This document shows positions 27,593 to 38,260 of a stretch of DNA of 64,000 bases, piece after piece; the stretch's first letter is position 1; every line of letters begins with the position of its first letter. The DNA is from Scytonematopsis contorta HA4267-MV1 (GTDB taxonomy: Bacteria; Cyanobacteriota; Cyanobacteriia; Cyanobacteriales; Nostocaceae), in contig JAHHIC010000094.1 in the NCBI GenBank assembly GCA_019359035.1, forward strand, positions 1-64,000, written 5' to 3'. Both the position numbers and the translations under genes were made by a program. Below the pieces are notes generated by a model, which was not told the origin of the DNA, ran no database searches, and was given only the letters and a program-made list of their open reading frames with translations.

Positions 27593-28507
27593 GTGAAAAA
27601 AAATAAAAAGTCGTTTATCTGGCCGCAAGGAGTGTTACTTGCGCTGGTGGGTTTAGCAGCCACATTAACTCTTGGCTTTATGTCTCCTATGAAGCCAAAT
27701 TTATCTCTAGCACAGATTGGTGGGGAACCTATAAAGGGTGATAGTCCGATTGTCCAAGTTCCTACCCAACAAAGAGTTGAGCAATTTAAATCGCAAATGC
27801 TCAATTCTTGGCAGTTAGAGGCTAATGCAAAAGGTGTTGTCTACGATTTGCCATCACGATTTAAAGGTGTAACAATCGCTGATGCAAAACTCAACCCTTC
27901 GCAAAAAGTTATTGCTTTAACTTTTGATGACGGTCCTTGGCCTAAGTTTTCTGACCAAGTGATGGATATTCTCAAGCAAAACAACATCAAAGGCACATTT
28001 TTCGTTGTCGGGAGAAATATGAAGAGTTTCCCGGAAATAGGTAAGCGGATTGTTGCTGAAGGTCACGTTATTGCTAACCATACTTGGCATCATTGGTATC
28101 ACTATATGAATCCCCAGGTTGCAGCAGCTGAAATAGACAACACTGCAAACGAAGTTTATAAGGTCACAGGGGTGAAAACCAATTTGTTCCGTCCACCAGG
28201 AGGAATAATGACTAATGGGGTTGCGAATTACGCCAAAAATCAAAAGTACGCTGTTGTTATGTGGTCGTCTGATTCTATTGATTACAGCCGTCCTCCAGTA
28301 GCAAGGTTGGTTAGTAACGTAATGAGAGAAGCAAAACCCGGTGGTATCGTGTTGATGCACGATGGTGGTGGAGAACGCACTAACACAGTACGAGCCTTAC
28401 CCATAATAATAGAGAACTTTAGGAAACAAGGTTATCGCTTTGTAACAGTTCCAGAATTGCTGGAATTACAAGACAAAGACTCTAAATTGATGACAGCGAC
28501 GAAGTAG
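27593..28507 (+). CDS. Secreted polysaccharide deacetylase (NodB domain, CE4)
   Basis: This 304-residue protein has an N-terminal signal or anchor (GVLLALVGLAATLTLGFM) and a NodB homology domain from about residue 100. The zinc and catalytic motifs are LTFDDGPW, NHTWHHW (H-T-x-x-H), FRPPGG and VLMHDGGG. CE4 enzymes remove acetyl groups from peptidoglycan GlcNAc or other N-acetylated glycans. The substrate is unknown. The start is GTG with GGAG 10 nt upstream. An overlapping ATG at 27587 stops after two codons. The nearby glycosyltransferase block is on the same strand but 900 bp away. Confidence 0.9.
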   Translation: MKKNKKSFIWPQGVLLALVGLAATLTLGFMSPMKPNLSLAQIGGEPIKGDSPIVQVPTQQRVEQFKSQMLNSWQLEANAKGVVYDLPSRFKGVTIADAKLNPSQKVIALTFDDGPWPKFSDQVMDILKQNNIKGTFFVVGRNMKSFPEIGKRIVAEGHVIANHTWHHWYHYMNPQVAAAEIDNTANEVYKVTGVKTNLFRPPGGIMTNGVANYAKNQKYAVVMWSSDSIDYSRPPVARLVSNVMREAKPGGIVLMHDGGGERTNTVRALPIIIENFRKQGYRFVTVPELLELQDKDSKLMTATK

Positions 28508-28572
28508 CGTGATTTGTCAGTGAGTTATTTTCCCTGGCTAAAGTTTAAAAAAATGACAACTCATGTTGATTA

Positions 28573-28612
28573 AAAAAGGATGCGAAAATTTCGCATCCTT
28601 TTAAATTTTTTG
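28573..28612. terminator. Hairpin terminator between convergent genes
   Basis: AAAAGGATGCGAAA pairs with TTTCGCATCCTTTT, followed by AAATTTTTT. It ends the deacetylase transcript and, being symmetric, may serve the minus strand too. Confidence 0.75.
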
Positions 28613-28629
28613 TAAATGTAGAGACTCGA

Positions 28630-28710
28630 AGGTTCGTAGTAGCGCTTTAGCGCCTCTTCTCTCTCTTTAAGGCAAAACTAAGATTGGCGCTAAAGCGCTA
28701 CTACGAACCT
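28630..28710. repeat. 81-bp element with perfect 25-bp inverted arms
   Basis: The left arm AGGTTCGTAGTAGCGCTTTA (28630-28654 in full) pairs perfectly with the right arm at 28686-28710, around a 31-bp centre. The arms contain a smaller AGCGCTTTAGCGC hairpin. There is no ORF. It looks like a non-autonomous palindromic or MITE-like element in the convergent gap. Confidence 0.85.
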
Positions 28711-28728
28711 AATTACTTGGTGTCGCGA

Positions 28729-31700
28729 TTAAACTGAACTCAGTTGCATTTCCTCAGCCGGATTTGCTTCAGGTACGTTAACTTCGGAAGGTGGAACTAA
28801 TTGCCAGAACTTGGGTAAATATTCTTGCCAATTTTCCAAAATCATTTTTGCTTTGGGGGAACCAGTGCGTTCAGCATGTAGTTTAATTAGTTCTTGCAGT
28901 TGGTTTTCACCAGCTTTGCTAACCACACGCTGAGTTTTGACGATTTCTTTGTTCACTAATTCTGGGAAGGAACCGTCTTCATCTAAGAAATAACCAAGTC
29001 CACCTGTCATACCTGCTCCAACGTTGCGTCCAACTTTACCCAGGACAACAACTACACCACCTGTCATGTATTCACAACAGTGATCCCCTGCTCCTTCAAT
29101 TACTGCTGTTGCTTTAGAGTTCCGCACAGCAAACCTTTCCCCAGCTAAACCGTTAGCATATAATTCACCACCTGTAGCACCATAAAGGCAGGTATTGCCA
29201 ATAATCACGTTTTGTGATGGGTTATAGTTAGCATCGCGTGAAGGTTTGATGATAATTTCACCACCATTCATCCCTTTACCCACGTAGTCGTTAGCTTCAC
29301 CTTCTAGGGAAAGAATCATGTTAGGGAGGTTAAAAGCACCAAAACTTTGTCCAACACTACCATTAAAGTTGAGGTTGATTTGCCCAGCAAAGCCCTGGTC
29401 TCCATATTGCTTAGCGATAAAACCCGCAACACGAGCACCAACTGTTCGGTCGGTGTTTACAATCTTATAATTTTTGGTGACTGTAGATTGATTTTGAATT
29501 GCGGCTTTAATTGCTGCGTCTGCCAAAATTTCGTCATCTAAAACTGGTCCATTGCTATGAACTTCTTCGTGTTGCAACCAGCTACGATTTTCTTTTGCGT
29601 CTGGAAGTTTTACTAAACAATCCAGGTTGAGTACTTGTGTTTTGTTGAGCGATACTCCTTCTCGGGCTGTCAACAAATCAGCACGTCCGACAACTTCCTC
29701 GATGGAACGGAAGCCAAGTTGTGCTAATAAACTTCTAAGTTCTTCGGCAACAAAGTAGAAGAAATTTACAACATGTTCAGGAATTCCTGTAAACCGCTTG
29801 CGAAGTTCTTCTTTTTGCGATGCTACACCAACAGGGCAATTATTAGTGTGGCAAACTCGTGCCATTATACAACCTTCGGCAATCATCGCAATGGAACCAA
29901 AGCCGAATTCTTCTGCTCCCATTAAGGCTGCCATCAATACATCCCAGCCAGTTTTTAGACCGCCGTCTACTCGTAAAATTACGCGGTTACGTAACTCATT
30001 TTCCATCAAAACTCGGTGTACTTCTGTTAATCCCAATTCCCAAGGGGAACCAGCATGTTTAATGGAACTCAGTGGTGAAGCTCCTGTACCACCGTCGTGA
30101 CCGGAAATTTGAATAATGTCCGCGTTTGCTTTTGCTACACCTGCTGCGATAGTACCGATACCAATTTCCGCTACCAGTTTCACCGAGACTTTGGCAACTG
30201 GATTAATTTGGTGTAGGTCAAAAATTAACTGCGCTAGGTCTTCGATTGAGTAAATATCATGATGTGGTGGAGGTGAAATTAAGGTTACACCAGGTTTTGA
30301 ACGTCGCAGCATCGCAATGTACGAGCTAACTTTTGGACCAGGTAATTGTCCTCCTTCACCTGGTTTTGCACCTTGAGCAATTTTAATTTCTATTTGTTGT
30401 GCGCTTGTTAGATACTCTGGAGTGACTCCAAAGCGTCCTGATGCTACTTGCTTGATGGCACTTGTAGCCTTATCACCATTCCGCAAACCTTTGAGATGAG
30501 GAAGAGTTGGGGAGTTACCATTTGTATCGACATCATCCAAAACTTTATAACGAACCGGGTCTTCACCACCCTCTCCAGAGTTGGATTTTCCTCCGATACG
30601 GTTCATTGCAATAGCCAAAGTTTCGTGAGCTTCTCGTGATAAAGCTCCGAGAGACATTCCACCAGTACAGAAACGTTTCACAATTTCAGTAACTGGTTCA
30701 ACTTCTTCTAGAGGAATTGGTTGATTAGAAATACGAAAATCTAGCAAGTCCCTTAATGCAGTGACTGGTCTTTCTTGCAGGTACTTCTTATAAACAGAGT
30801 AATGGTCGTACTCTTTTTTGCTAACTGCTTTGTGCAATGCTTTAGAAAGTTCAGGGCTATTCATGTGGTATTCACCGTTGGGACGGTAATTCACGAACCC
30901 CAGATTTTCTAATTTCTTGGTTGTTAATTCGGGGAAGGCTTTGCTGTGAATGGATAAAACTTCTTGTGCTAAATCCTTTAATGTAATACCACCAACTCGG
31001 GAAGTTGTTCCCTTGAAACCAATGTCTAACAAGTCACCACCGATACCAATTGCTTCAAAGATTTGTGCGCCTTGGTAGCTTCCCAATAGCGAAATCCCCA
31101 TTTTAGAAAGGATTTTTAGCAACCCTGCATTTACAGCCTTGCGGTAGTTACTTATAGATTGCTCTAGGCTAATGTTAGCAATTTTACCCCGCTCCATAAA
31201 TTGCTTAGTCTTAGGGTCAAACCACCAATCCTGAATGCTTTCCAGTGCCATGTAAGGACAAACAGCGGCTGCACCATAACCAATTAGACAAGCAAAATGA
31301 TGGGTACTCCAACACTGTGCAGTATTAACTACAAGGGAAGTTTTCATCCGCAACCCGGATTTTATTAAATGGTGGTGTACAGCACCGACTGCTAATAGAG
31401 GAGGAATATAAGTGTGTTCAGTATTTAGTGCAAAGCCGTCGCTAAGAATTAAAATTTTCGCTCCGGAACGTACTGATTCTACAGCTTGGAATTGTAATTT
31501 CTCAATTGCGGCTTTTAAACCCTCTGGTCCAGCAGATATTTCAAATAAAGTTGATAGCTCAACTGCTGCGAAATCCGATTTTTTTATAGCCTCTAATTCG
31601 GACTCAGTTAACACTGGGGATTCTAACTTAATTCTACGTGCGTACTCTGGTTTCGGGTTTAATAAATTACCTCTCTCCCCTAATTCCATTTTGAGCGACA

Positions 31701-33510
31701 TAACCAAACTTTCTCGCAGCGGGTCAATCGGAGGATTTGTTACTTGAGCGAACCGCTGTTTGAAATAGTCATATAACAAGTGAGGTTTCTCTGACAACAC
31801 TGCTAAGGGAATATCATCACCCATACAGAAGGTTGGTTCTTTACCCTCTATAGCCATTGGCTGAATTACCATTTCCACATCTTCAGTGGTATACCCAAAA
31901 GCTACTTGCTGTCGGAGTAATTTTTGACGGTCAATAGGATTTGTTGCTTCTATGTTTATCGGATGGTGTCCATTACCATTCCCATTCCCATTCCCGTTCC
32001 CATTTCCGTTTCCATTCCCGTTTCCATTACCATTAACGCTACCATTGGCGTTTTTACCATTAGCAGATAAAGACTGATTAGCAACTAAGGACTCGATATC
32101 TTGACGATATTCCTGCAACCATTGTCCATAAGGCTGTTTTTTGGCAATACGCTGCTTAATTTCCCAATTTTTCAAGATTTCATGGCTTTCCAGGTCTACA
32201 GCAATCATTTGACCTGGACCGAGCCTACCTTTTTCTATAATGTCAGTTTCCGGGAAATCTACTACTCCCGCTTCCGAAGCGACAACAATATAATCATCCT
32301 TGGTAATCAGGTAACGTGCAGGTCTTAAGCCATTTCGGTCGAGAGTCGCACCAACTTTTAACCCATCGCTAAATACTAACAATGCTGGACCATCCCAGGC
32401 TTCTTGCATCCCACTGTAGTATTCATAAAAATCAGTTATCTCCGGATATTTACTTAACTCCGGCTGATTCTTATAAGCCTCTGGAACCATAATCATCAAT
32501 CCTTCCAAAGGACTGCGACCACTCCGCACCAAAACCTCTAATACGTTATCTAAAGTTGCAGAGTCGCTATTGTCCATGTACACAAACGACTTCAATTCAT
32601 CAAAGCGATCGCCCCATACCGGATGTTCAAGAATAGCTTCTCGTGCCATCATCCAGTTGATATTTCCTAAAAGAGTATTAATTTCACCGTTGTGACCCAA
32701 AAGCCTCATTGGTTGAGCTAAAGGCCATTTTGGCATAGTATTAGTACTAAAGCGTCGGTGGTAAACAGCAAATGCACTGCTATAACTCGTATTGCTTAAG
32801 TCGTGATAAAACTTGCCCAAAATCTCAGAACGCACCATACCTTTATAAACAATAGTGCGGCTAGAGAGGGAGCAGACATAAAATTCCTCAAAAATATTTC
32901 TTGCCGCTTTAAAAAGACGACGACGAGTAATATAAAGCGTTCGTTCTAATTCATCACCACTTTTATCTTCACTTTTAAGAAAAACTTGCTCAATTAGGGG
33001 TTGATTTTCTCGTGCTTGTATCCCCAAAACTTCTGGTTGTACAGGTACTTTTCGCCAAGCTACCACAGATAAGTTTTCCGATACTGCAACTTGTTCAACA
33101 CTTTCGCGTATTTTGGCAGCTAATTCCTCATCTTGAGGCAAAAATAACATCCCCACAGCCATATTCTCGAAATTATCGAGACTTTGCTGCTGTAACTCCT
33201 GCTGGAACAATCCCCAAGGAATCGCGGTCATAATTCCTGCACCATCCCCGGAGTCATTATCCGCACTACAACCACCTCGGTGTTCTAAACAACCCAAAGC
33301 AACTAAAGCTTTTGTCACAATTTCATGACTTGCCTGGTTGCGACGATGGGCAATAAAACCAACACCACAAGCGTCTCTCTCTTCTACCAACCACCTTTGA
33401 CCTTGGTAGTTACCTTGATGAGCATCTTGATGAGTATCCTCGTGATTACACCCTGTTTTGATATGAGAAGATGTCATTTTTTCCTCTTGATTTGTTTGCT
33501 TGCCACTCAT
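28729..33510 (-). CDS. gltB: Glutamate synthase large subunit, probably ferredoxin-dependent (GlsF/GltS)
   Basis: The 1593-residue enzyme converts glutamine and 2-oxoglutarate to two glutamates. After a propeptide, Cys48 in [14 protein letters not shown] is the glutaminase nucleophile. The central and FMN-binding synthase domains follow ([24 protein letters not shown]). A [3Fe-4S] cluster site [15 protein letters not shown] lies near residue 1220, and a GXGXG helix forms the C-terminal domain ([11 protein letters not shown]). No gltD small subunit is adjacent, and length and N-terminus fit cyanobacterial Fd-GOGAT, so reduced ferredoxin is the likely donor. Near residues 488-514 it has an Asn-Gly dipeptide run of about 11 units, absent from the usual family. 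Confidence 0.95.
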   Translation of the reverse strand: MSGKQTNQEEKMTSSHIKTGCNHEDTHQDAHQGNYQGQRWLVEERDACGVGFIAHRRNQASHEIVTKALVALGCLEHRGGCSADNDSGDGAGIMTAIPWGLFQQELQQQSLDNFENMAVGMLFLPQDEELAAKIRESVEQVAVSENLSVVAWRKVPVQPEVLGIQARENQPLIEQVFLKSEDKSGDELERTLYITRRRLFKAARNIFEEFYVCSLSSRTIVYKGMVRSEILGKFYHDLSNTSYSSAFAVYHRRFSTNTMPKWPLAQPMRLLGHNGEINTLLGNINWMMAREAILEHPVWGDRFDELKSFVYMDNSDSATLDNVLEVLVRSGRSPLEGLMIMVPEAYKNQPELSKYPEITDFYEYYSGMQEAWDGPALLVFSDGLKVGATLDRNGLRPARYLITKDDYIVVASEAGVVDFPETDIIEKGRLGPGQMIAVDLESHEILKNWEIKQRIAKKQPYGQWLQEYRQDIESLVANQSLSANGKNANGSVNGNGNGNGNGNGNGNGNGNGNGHHPINIEATNPIDRQKLLRQQVAFGYTTEDVEMVIQPMAIEGKEPTFCMGDDIPLAVLSEKPHLLYDYFKQRFAQVTNPPIDPLRESLVMSLKMELGERGNLLNPKPEYARRIKLESPVLTESELEAIKKSDFAAVELSTLFEISAGPEGLKAAIEKLQFQAVESVRSGAKILILSDGFALNTEHTYIPPLLAVGAVHHHLIKSGLRMKTSLVVNTAQCWSTHHFACLIGYGAAAVCPYMALESIQDWWFDPKTKQFMERGKIANISLEQSISNYRKAVNAGLLKILSKMGISLLGSYQGAQIFEAIGIGGDLLDIGFKGTTSRVGGITLKDLAQEVLSIHSKAFPELTTKKLENLGFVNYRPNGEYHMNSPELSKALHKAVSKKEYDHYSVYKKYLQERPVTALRDLLDFRISNQPIPLEEVEPVTEIVKRFCTGGMSLGALSREAHETLAIAMNRIGGKSNSGEGGEDPVRYKVLDDVDTNGNSPTLPHLKGLRNGDKATSAIKQVASGRFGVTPEYLTSAQQIEIKIAQGAKPGEGGQLPGPKVSSYIAMLRRSKPGVTLISPPPHHDIYSIEDLAQLIFDLHQINPVAKVSVKLVAEIGIGTIAAGVAKANADIIQISGHDGGTGASPLSSIKHAGSPWELGLTEVHRVLMENELRNRVILRVDGGLKTGWDVLMAALMGAEEFGFGSIAMIAEGCIMARVCHTNNCPVGVASQKEELRKRFTGIPEHVVNFFYFVAEELRSLLAQLGFRSIEEVVGRADLLTAREGVSLNKTQVLNLDCLVKLPDAKENRSWLQHEEVHSNGPVLDDEILADAAIKAAIQNQSTVTKNYKIVNTDRTVGARVAGFIAKQYGDQGFAGQINLNFNGSVGQSFGAFNLPNMILSLEGEANDYVGKGMNGGEIIIKPSRDANYNPSQNVIIGNTCLYGATGGELYANGLAGERFAVRNSKATAVIEGAGDHCCEYMTGGVVVVLGKVGRNVGAGMTGGLGYFLDEDGSFPELVNKEIVKTQRVVSKAGENQLQELIKLHAERTGSPKAKMILENWQEYLPKFWQLVPPSEVNVPEANPAEEMQLSSV
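31968..32036 (-). repeat. Hexamer microsatellite encoding Asn-Gly inside gltB
   Basis: Tandem CCATTC/CCGTTC hexamers read on the minus strand as repeated Asn-Gly. The repeat preserves frame and sits in a linker after the glutaminase domain. Confidence 0.9.
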
Positions 33511-34305
33511 GCTTTTTACCCTGTATGAATTGAGTTACCTAATTTGCTTGATTTACAACTTTCATAAATTTTGTAATTTTAGAGACAAAAAAACCAGAAT
33601 AACCGAAACTGAAGACAAAAATCTTATATCGGATTCTGTTTTCAACTCTTTTCGTGTTATTATCAGCCTGTTATTTTTCTGTGTTTTTGCTGAGTAGGGA
33701 ACATTACTTTAAAACAGTTATGTTTGTATTTATATACTGAAGCGATGTATTTTCTCAATGTTTAACACTTAGTAACAAACGTCTACCGTGAACATATTTT
33801 GTAAACATATTTTGCGAATATATTTTTTACCTTGTATGAAACAAAACTTAGTTTGAAACAAAACATATCCTGATAGAGTCCCTACTGAGAATAAACTAAA
33901 CAATTGAAACAATCGCACCTATAGAGGTACGTAACTTGCTTGATTTAAATCTATAGTTTTTCTTAAATTAACTTCAAATTTAGCGTATTACAATATGTGA
34001 CCATTTGACAATCCATGTGACCATTTAACAATCCCCATAAGATATATTTTTTGCTGGTAGATGTTGCTTGCAAAACTAGTATCCGAGTAAGGTGACTAGA
34101 AAACAATCACAACAGCGATGAGAGACTTGATTCATCTACGTTGTAAATACTACCATCAGTGCTTGTTAATGCGTATCTGAATTTGCACAACAGCAAGGAG
34201 TATTTTCGAGGGTAAATAACTTGTGATTCTTTACTGAGTGACAAGAATCCAATCTATATCTTATCACGTTAATTTGAAAAATTAATCATCCAGACCAGAT
34301 TGATT
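33511..34305. other. Divergent intergenic region between gltB and the glycosidase gene
   Basis: About 800 bp, AT-rich, no convincing ORF. It contains three imperfect copies of CATATTTTG-type sequence near 33796-33825 and a tandem 20-bp duplication (ATGTGACCATTTGACAATCC) at 33995-34034. I saw no exact NtcA consensus. Confidence 0.55.
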
Positions 34306-36507
34306 ATGGTAAAAATTATGAATTTTCGCGGTAAACAAAAGAACCAAGAAGTTAAAAACCAAGACAAAAAAACGAGAATTAGGTTTCTAGTATTGCCAGT
34401 ACTATCAACCACCTTGTTAAGTCACAGCATAACTATGGTAGTCAATGCCCAACAGTTACCTAGAGCGATACCGACACCAGTAGTTCCGACACCAGTACCA
34501 ATAAAACCAGCACCAAGGATAATTCCACCATCTCCACCACCAATAGCAGGTGCAGAAGCCTGGGGTAATGAAATTTCCCTTAACGGTAGAATTTTACCCG
34601 GTGTATGGATGCAACAACGTGTGGGAAAAAATTCTTTGACTATCCACTTAAGCGATGGAGCGCTAAAGCAATTATTCGGTGCGGATTTATTAAGTACAAA
34701 TAGCCCAGTGCGACAACCTATACAGTGGTTCTCTTCACCAAATCAACCACAGATTTTGAGCAGCCGACTTGCAGCAGGATATCGCTACCTAGACATTACC
34801 AATTTAGCCAAAACGGCAGGGTGGCAAACACAAACCCAAGGTAATACTTTGGTCATCAACACTACTATAACTAAAATAACAAACGTTCGGCAGGACAAAC
34901 AAATTTTTGGCGACCGCGTATTTATAGACCTAGACCGACCAGCACCTTGGCAAGTTAGACAAGAATTACCAGTAAAAAGGGTAGTAGACCCAGACGCAAT
35001 TAACCCTCAACCAACAGCACCACCAAATCGTGATTGGACAATAACTATTGATGGAATAGCAGACCCTACATTAATACAACGTTATACTCCGCTGGACGCT
35101 CCTAATAACATTCCTCCCATTAACGTTCCGGACAATGGCATTCCCGTAAATCCAATTCCAAGACCAGCACCAACACCGACATTAAAACCATTACCCAACC
35201 AACTCAAGCAACTCAGACAACTACCACCAATAATAATCCCATCTCCAACTCCCAACCCAATTCCCCAACCAATTCCTCAACCAATCCCAGAACCAATCCC
35301 AGAACCAACAATAAAGCAAGTCGAAGTCATCAATAACCAAACCCTAGTTAGAATATCAGTACCTTTTGGCTTTGCACCTCGTATTAGTACAGCAAGCAAT
35401 AGTACAGCAGCCAATCCCAACAGTTTAATAATCGAAATACGTCCCGACGCATTAGTAGAGCGTACGATTAACTGGGCACCAGGATTACGCTGGCAACAAA
35501 GATTTGTTAATTTAGGCACAGACCGCTTCCCAGTCATTTCAGTAGAAATAAATCCCCGCACATCAGGATTAAGACTGCGACCGATTTCCGCAGAAAATAA
35601 CACCATGACAGGGACAGCGCCATTGCTACAAATGGCACAACGATACTTAGCCTACTCCGCAATTAACGCAGGCTTTTTTAACCGTAATAACCGCTTACCT
35701 CTAGGTGCTCTTCGTCGAGATGGACAGTGGTTTTCTGGCCCAATACTCAATAGAGGAGCAATTGCTTGGAACGATTTTGGACAATTTTACTTTGGTCGAT
35801 TGAGCCTAGTGGAAAATTTATTAACAGCCAACAACCAAAGATTACCAATACTTTTTCTCAACACAGCCTTTGTCCAAAGTGGCATAGCTCGCTACACACC
35901 AACTTGGGGACAAACTTACACACCCCTGACGGATAACGAAATTATTTTAATAGTCCAACGCAACCAAATCGTCAATCAAATAGCAGGTGGAAAAGCCAAT
36001 CAAACCCCCATCCCCATTCCAGCAGATGGTTATTTATTAACATTACGAGGTACAGCATTAAACAACGCGACAGCATTACCGATTGGTACTAATATACGCA
36101 TAGAAAGTGCCAGTCTACCTGGGGAATTTAATAGATTTCCCCAAGTAGTAGGAGCGGGACCATTATTAGTTCAAAATCAACAAATAGTTCTGGATGCCAA
36201 AGCAGAAGGATTTAGCAACGCCTTTATTGCCGAAAGAGCGGTGAGGAGTGCCATCTGTAACACAGCGACAGGCAACTTGATACTAGTAGCAGTACATAAC
36301 CGAGCATCGGGAGCCGGACCCACCCTAGCGGAACACGCAGCTTTAATGCAACAGTTAGGTTGCGTAAACGCACTTAACTTAGACGGGGGTAGTTCTACCA
36401 GTCTTTATCTTGGGGGACAACTCATAGACCGTTCAGCCAGTACAGCTGCTCGTGTACACAATGGCATCGGAGTTTTCCTCGGATGGGGAGTGGGGAGTAG
36501 GAAGTAG
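34306..36507 (+). CDS. Secreted phosphodiester glycosidase (NAGPA/DUF2233 domain)
   Basis: The product of about 733 residues has a signal peptide (FLVLPVLSTTLLSHSITMVVNA). An N-terminal segment resembles a copper-amine-oxidase-N or AMIN-like beta domain (SLNGRILPGVWMQQRVGKN, later GDRVFIDLDRPAPWQV). A Pro-Ile-Pro linker (PQPIPQPIPEPIPEP, near residue 330) follows. The C-terminal NAGPA domain has INAGFFNR, GAGPLLV, RSAICNTATGNLILVAV and NLDGGSSTSLYLGG. The DGGSS motif is diagnostic. Such domains cleave or modify sugar phosphodiesters, and bacterial members act on envelope polymers. The ATG at 34306 was chosen; TTG 34300 and ATG 34318 are alternatives. Confidence 0.85.
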   Translation: MVKIMNFRGKQKNQEVKNQDKKTRIRFLVLPVLSTTLLSHSITMVVNAQQLPRAIPTPVVPTPVPIKPAPRIIPPSPPPIAGAEAWGNEISLNGRILPGVWMQQRVGKNSLTIHLSDGALKQLFGADLLSTNSPVRQPIQWFSSPNQPQILSSRLAAGYRYLDITNLAKTAGWQTQTQGNTLVINTTITKITNVRQDKQIFGDRVFIDLDRPAPWQVRQELPVKRVVDPDAINPQPTAPPNRDWTITIDGIADPTLIQRYTPLDAPNNIPPINVPDNGIPVNPIPRPAPTPTLKPLPNQLKQLRQLPPIIIPSPTPNPIPQPIPQPIPEPIPEPTIKQVEVINNQTLVRISVPFGFAPRISTASNSTAANPNSLIIEIRPDALVERTINWAPGLRWQQRFVNLGTDRFPVISVEINPRTSGLRLRPISAENNTMTGTAPLLQMAQRYLAYSAINAGFFNRNNRLPLGALRRDGQWFSGPILNRGAIAWNDFGQFYFGRLSLVENLLTANNQRLPILFLNTAFVQSGIARYTPTWGQTYTPLTDNEIILIVQRNQIVNQIAGGKANQTPIPIPADGYLLTLRGTALNNATALPIGTNIRIESASLPGEFNRFPQVVGAGPLLVQNQQIVLDAKAEGFSNAFIAERAVRSAICNTATGNLILVAVHNRASGAGPTLAEHAALMQQLGCVNALNLDGGSSTSLYLGGQLIDRSASTAARVHNGIGVFLGWGVGSRK

Positions 36508-36785
36508 CAATTCGCAATTCGCAATAAGCCGAGGCGGCACGCTTCGCGAACGCAATTCGCAATTTGAAGTTAAGAATAAGGAACTGGGGATAATTAGTGA
36601 AGAATTAATGTAGATACACTGTTTGCAACAGTTTGTAATGACACCCTTAAGTATGCTTTTGCTATGTTTGGCAAGGTGGTCGCAATTGCCAATTTTTACG
36701 GTTGCAAAATAGCCCCTATTTTTTCGATTAATGGTTAAGAGAACGATTTCATTAGTAAATTCTAATTTCTCCCAATAAAGGACTT
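36508..36785. other. Intergenic region with CAATTCG repeats
   Basis: A short GCAATTC heptamer run at about 36509-36565 is interrupted by a GC-rich 40-bp segment (GCCGAGGCGGCACGCTTCGC). A related mosaic occurs at 55049-55115. Confidence 0.6.
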
Positions 36786-37214
36786 ATGGCTCAAGCAAAA
36801 GAAACAGCACAAATTACCTCTCTTCCCATCCCACCAACTTCTACTCCCAAAGGAGTTGCTGCAACAGAACTCCGTCCTTGGGGTTCTTTCACAATTCTGG
36901 AAGAAGGACGTGGTTATAAAATTAAGCGTATTGAAGTTAAACCAGGTCACCGTCTCAGTTTGCAAATGCATCACCATCGGAGCGAACATTGGATAGTTGT
37001 TTCCGGTACAGCAAAGGTAGTTTGTGGGGAATCAGAAATTCTCCTCAGTAACAACCAATCCACTTACGTTCCGCAATGTACCGCTCATCGCCTAGAAAAT
37101 CCTGGCGTTATTCCGCTAGTATTGATTGAAGTCCAAAATGGCGAATATTTGGGCGAAGACGACATTATTCGCTATCAAGATGATTATTCTCGCGCACCAG
37201 ATAAATCTAAATAA
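36786..37214 (+). CDS. Mannose-6-phosphate isomerase-type cupin protein
   Basis: This 142-residue single-domain cupin matches the C-terminal isomerase part of type II phosphomannose isomerase/GDP-mannose pyrophosphorylase. Seen motifs are RPWGSFTILEEGRGYKIK, VKPGHRLSLQMHHHRSEHW with the metal-binding histidines, VVSGTAKV, and VPQCTAHRLENPG. Free-standing cyanobacterial versions interconvert fructose-6-P and mannose-6-P, or are assumed to. It would feed mannose-type sugar nucleotide synthesis, a link to the glycan genes at 19.8-26.7 kb, although it is not in that operon. The ATG at 36786 is clear. Confidence 0.85.
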   Translation: MAQAKETAQITSLPIPPTSTPKGVAATELRPWGSFTILEEGRGYKIKRIEVKPGHRLSLQMHHHRSEHWIVVSGTAKVVCGESEILLSNNQSTYVPQCTAHRLENPGVIPLVLIEVQNGEYLGEDDIIRYQDDYSRAPDKSK

Positions 37215-37217
37215 TGT

Positions 37218-37433
37218 AAATTGGTAATTGGGAATTGGGGATTGGGAATTGGGAATTGGTAATTGGTAATTGGGAATTGGGAATTGGGAATTGGTAATTG
37301 GTAATTGGTAATTGGTAATTCCCCACTCCCCACTCCCCACTCCCAATTCCCCACTCCCCACTCCCAATTCCCCACTCCCCACTCCCCATTCCCCATTCCC
37401 CACTCCCAATTCCCCACTCCCCACTCCCCACCC
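37218..37433. repeat. Heptamer arrays in two orientations before the Fe-S carrier gene
   Basis: About 37218-37320 is an array of AATTGGG/AATTGGT units. About 37321-37430 is an array of CCCCACT/CCCAATT units of the opposite sense. The array ends 3 bp before the ATG at 37434, so it occupies the whole leader of the next gene. Confidence 0.9.
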
Positions 37434-37760
37434 ATGATTCAATTAAGTGCAGCTGCCGCAAGCGAAATCAACCGATTAAAGTCCAAGCAGTCATCAAACA
37501 TCTTTTTTCGTTTGGCAATCAAACCTGGTGGATGTTGTGGTTTGTACTACGACATGTCCTTTGATGAATCCCTGACAGAAAATGATATCGCGTTTGAAAA
37601 TAATGGTATTAAACTAGTAATAGACGCTCCCAGTTGTGATTTTGTCAAAGACTTGGTTGTAGACTACTCAGAAGATTTAATGGGCGGTGGTTTTCGCTTT
37701 CATAACACGCAAGCCAACACCAACTGTGACTGTGGAAATTCTTTCTCAATTGACAAATAA
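37434..37760 (+). CDS. A-type iron-sulfur carrier (HesB/IscA/SufA family)
   Basis: The 108-residue protein starts MIQLSAAAASEINRLKSK, typical of the family, and holds the three cluster-binding cysteines in PGGCCGLYYDM and NCDCGNSFS. A-type carriers accept Fe-S clusters from Suf/Isc scaffolds and deliver them to apo-proteins. The frame is open upstream through 43 repeat-derived codons, which I exclude as an artefact. The replacement of the usual GGCSG by GGCCG adds a fourth cysteine. The str operon follows 120 bp downstream. Confidence 0.88.
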   Translation: MIQLSAAAASEINRLKSKQSSNIFFRLAIKPGGCCGLYYDMSFDESLTENDIAFENNGIKLVIDAPSCDFVKDLVVDYSEDLMGGGFRFHNTQANTNCDCGNSFSIDK

Positions 37761-37800
37761 GCTTGAATAAGTATTAAGAAATATTAAAAAAAATAATTGA

Positions 37801-37830
37801 TTGACAGAATCCTTTACAAAGCGGTAAAAT
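37801..37830 (+). promoter_or_regulatory. Candidate sigma-70 promoter of the str operon
   Basis: TTGACA (37801-37806) and TAAAAT (37825-37830) are separated by 18 bp, 50 bp upstream of the rpsL start codon. Confidence 0.5.
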
Positions 37831-37879
37831 TAGGGTTTGTTAAAACTTAGACTAAAATCAGCTTTACGCGCTGTAACTC

Positions 37880-38260
37880 ATGCCAACAATACAGCAGTTA
37901 ATTCGTACGGAACGCGAGCTAGCGCGTCAGAAAACCAAGTCCCCTGCGCTGAAACAATGCCCGCAACGTCGAGGTGTTTGTACCAGGGTATACACGACTA
38001 CTCCCAAAAAACCAAACTCAGCTCTTCGCAAAGTAGCGCGGGTGAGGTTAACCTCTGGATTTGAAGTTACAGCTTACATTCCAGGAATCGGTCACAATCT
38101 GCAAGAACACTCAGTGGTAATGATTCGTGGCGGTCGGGTTAAGGATTTACCAGGTGTGAGATACCACATTATTCGTGGCACCCTGGATACAGCCGGAGTC
38201 AAAGACCGCAAACAAGGTCGTTCCAAGTATGGAACCAAGCGACCGAAAGCAAAAGCTTAG
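37880..38260 (+). CDS. rpsL: 30S ribosomal protein S12
   Basis: The 126-residue protein lies at the decoding centre of the small subunit. The sequence is essentially canonical: [16 protein letters not shown] at the start, the decoding loop [19 protein letters not shown], and [17 protein letters not shown], the region where streptomycin-resistance changes occur. The lysines of KKPNS and GRVKD are both present, as in sensitive wild type. It is the first gene of the str operon. Confidence 0.98.
   Translation: MPTIQQLIRTERELARQKTKSPALKQCPQRRGVCTRVYTTTPKKPNSALRKVARVRLTSGFEVTAYIPGIGHNLQEHSVVMIRGGRVKDLPGVRYHIIRGTLDTAGVKDRKQGRSKYGTKRPKAKA

Noticed and set aside
37116-37461. Minus-strand frames over the heptamer array
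   Set aside because: Low-complexity translations of repeats, overlapping two real genes.
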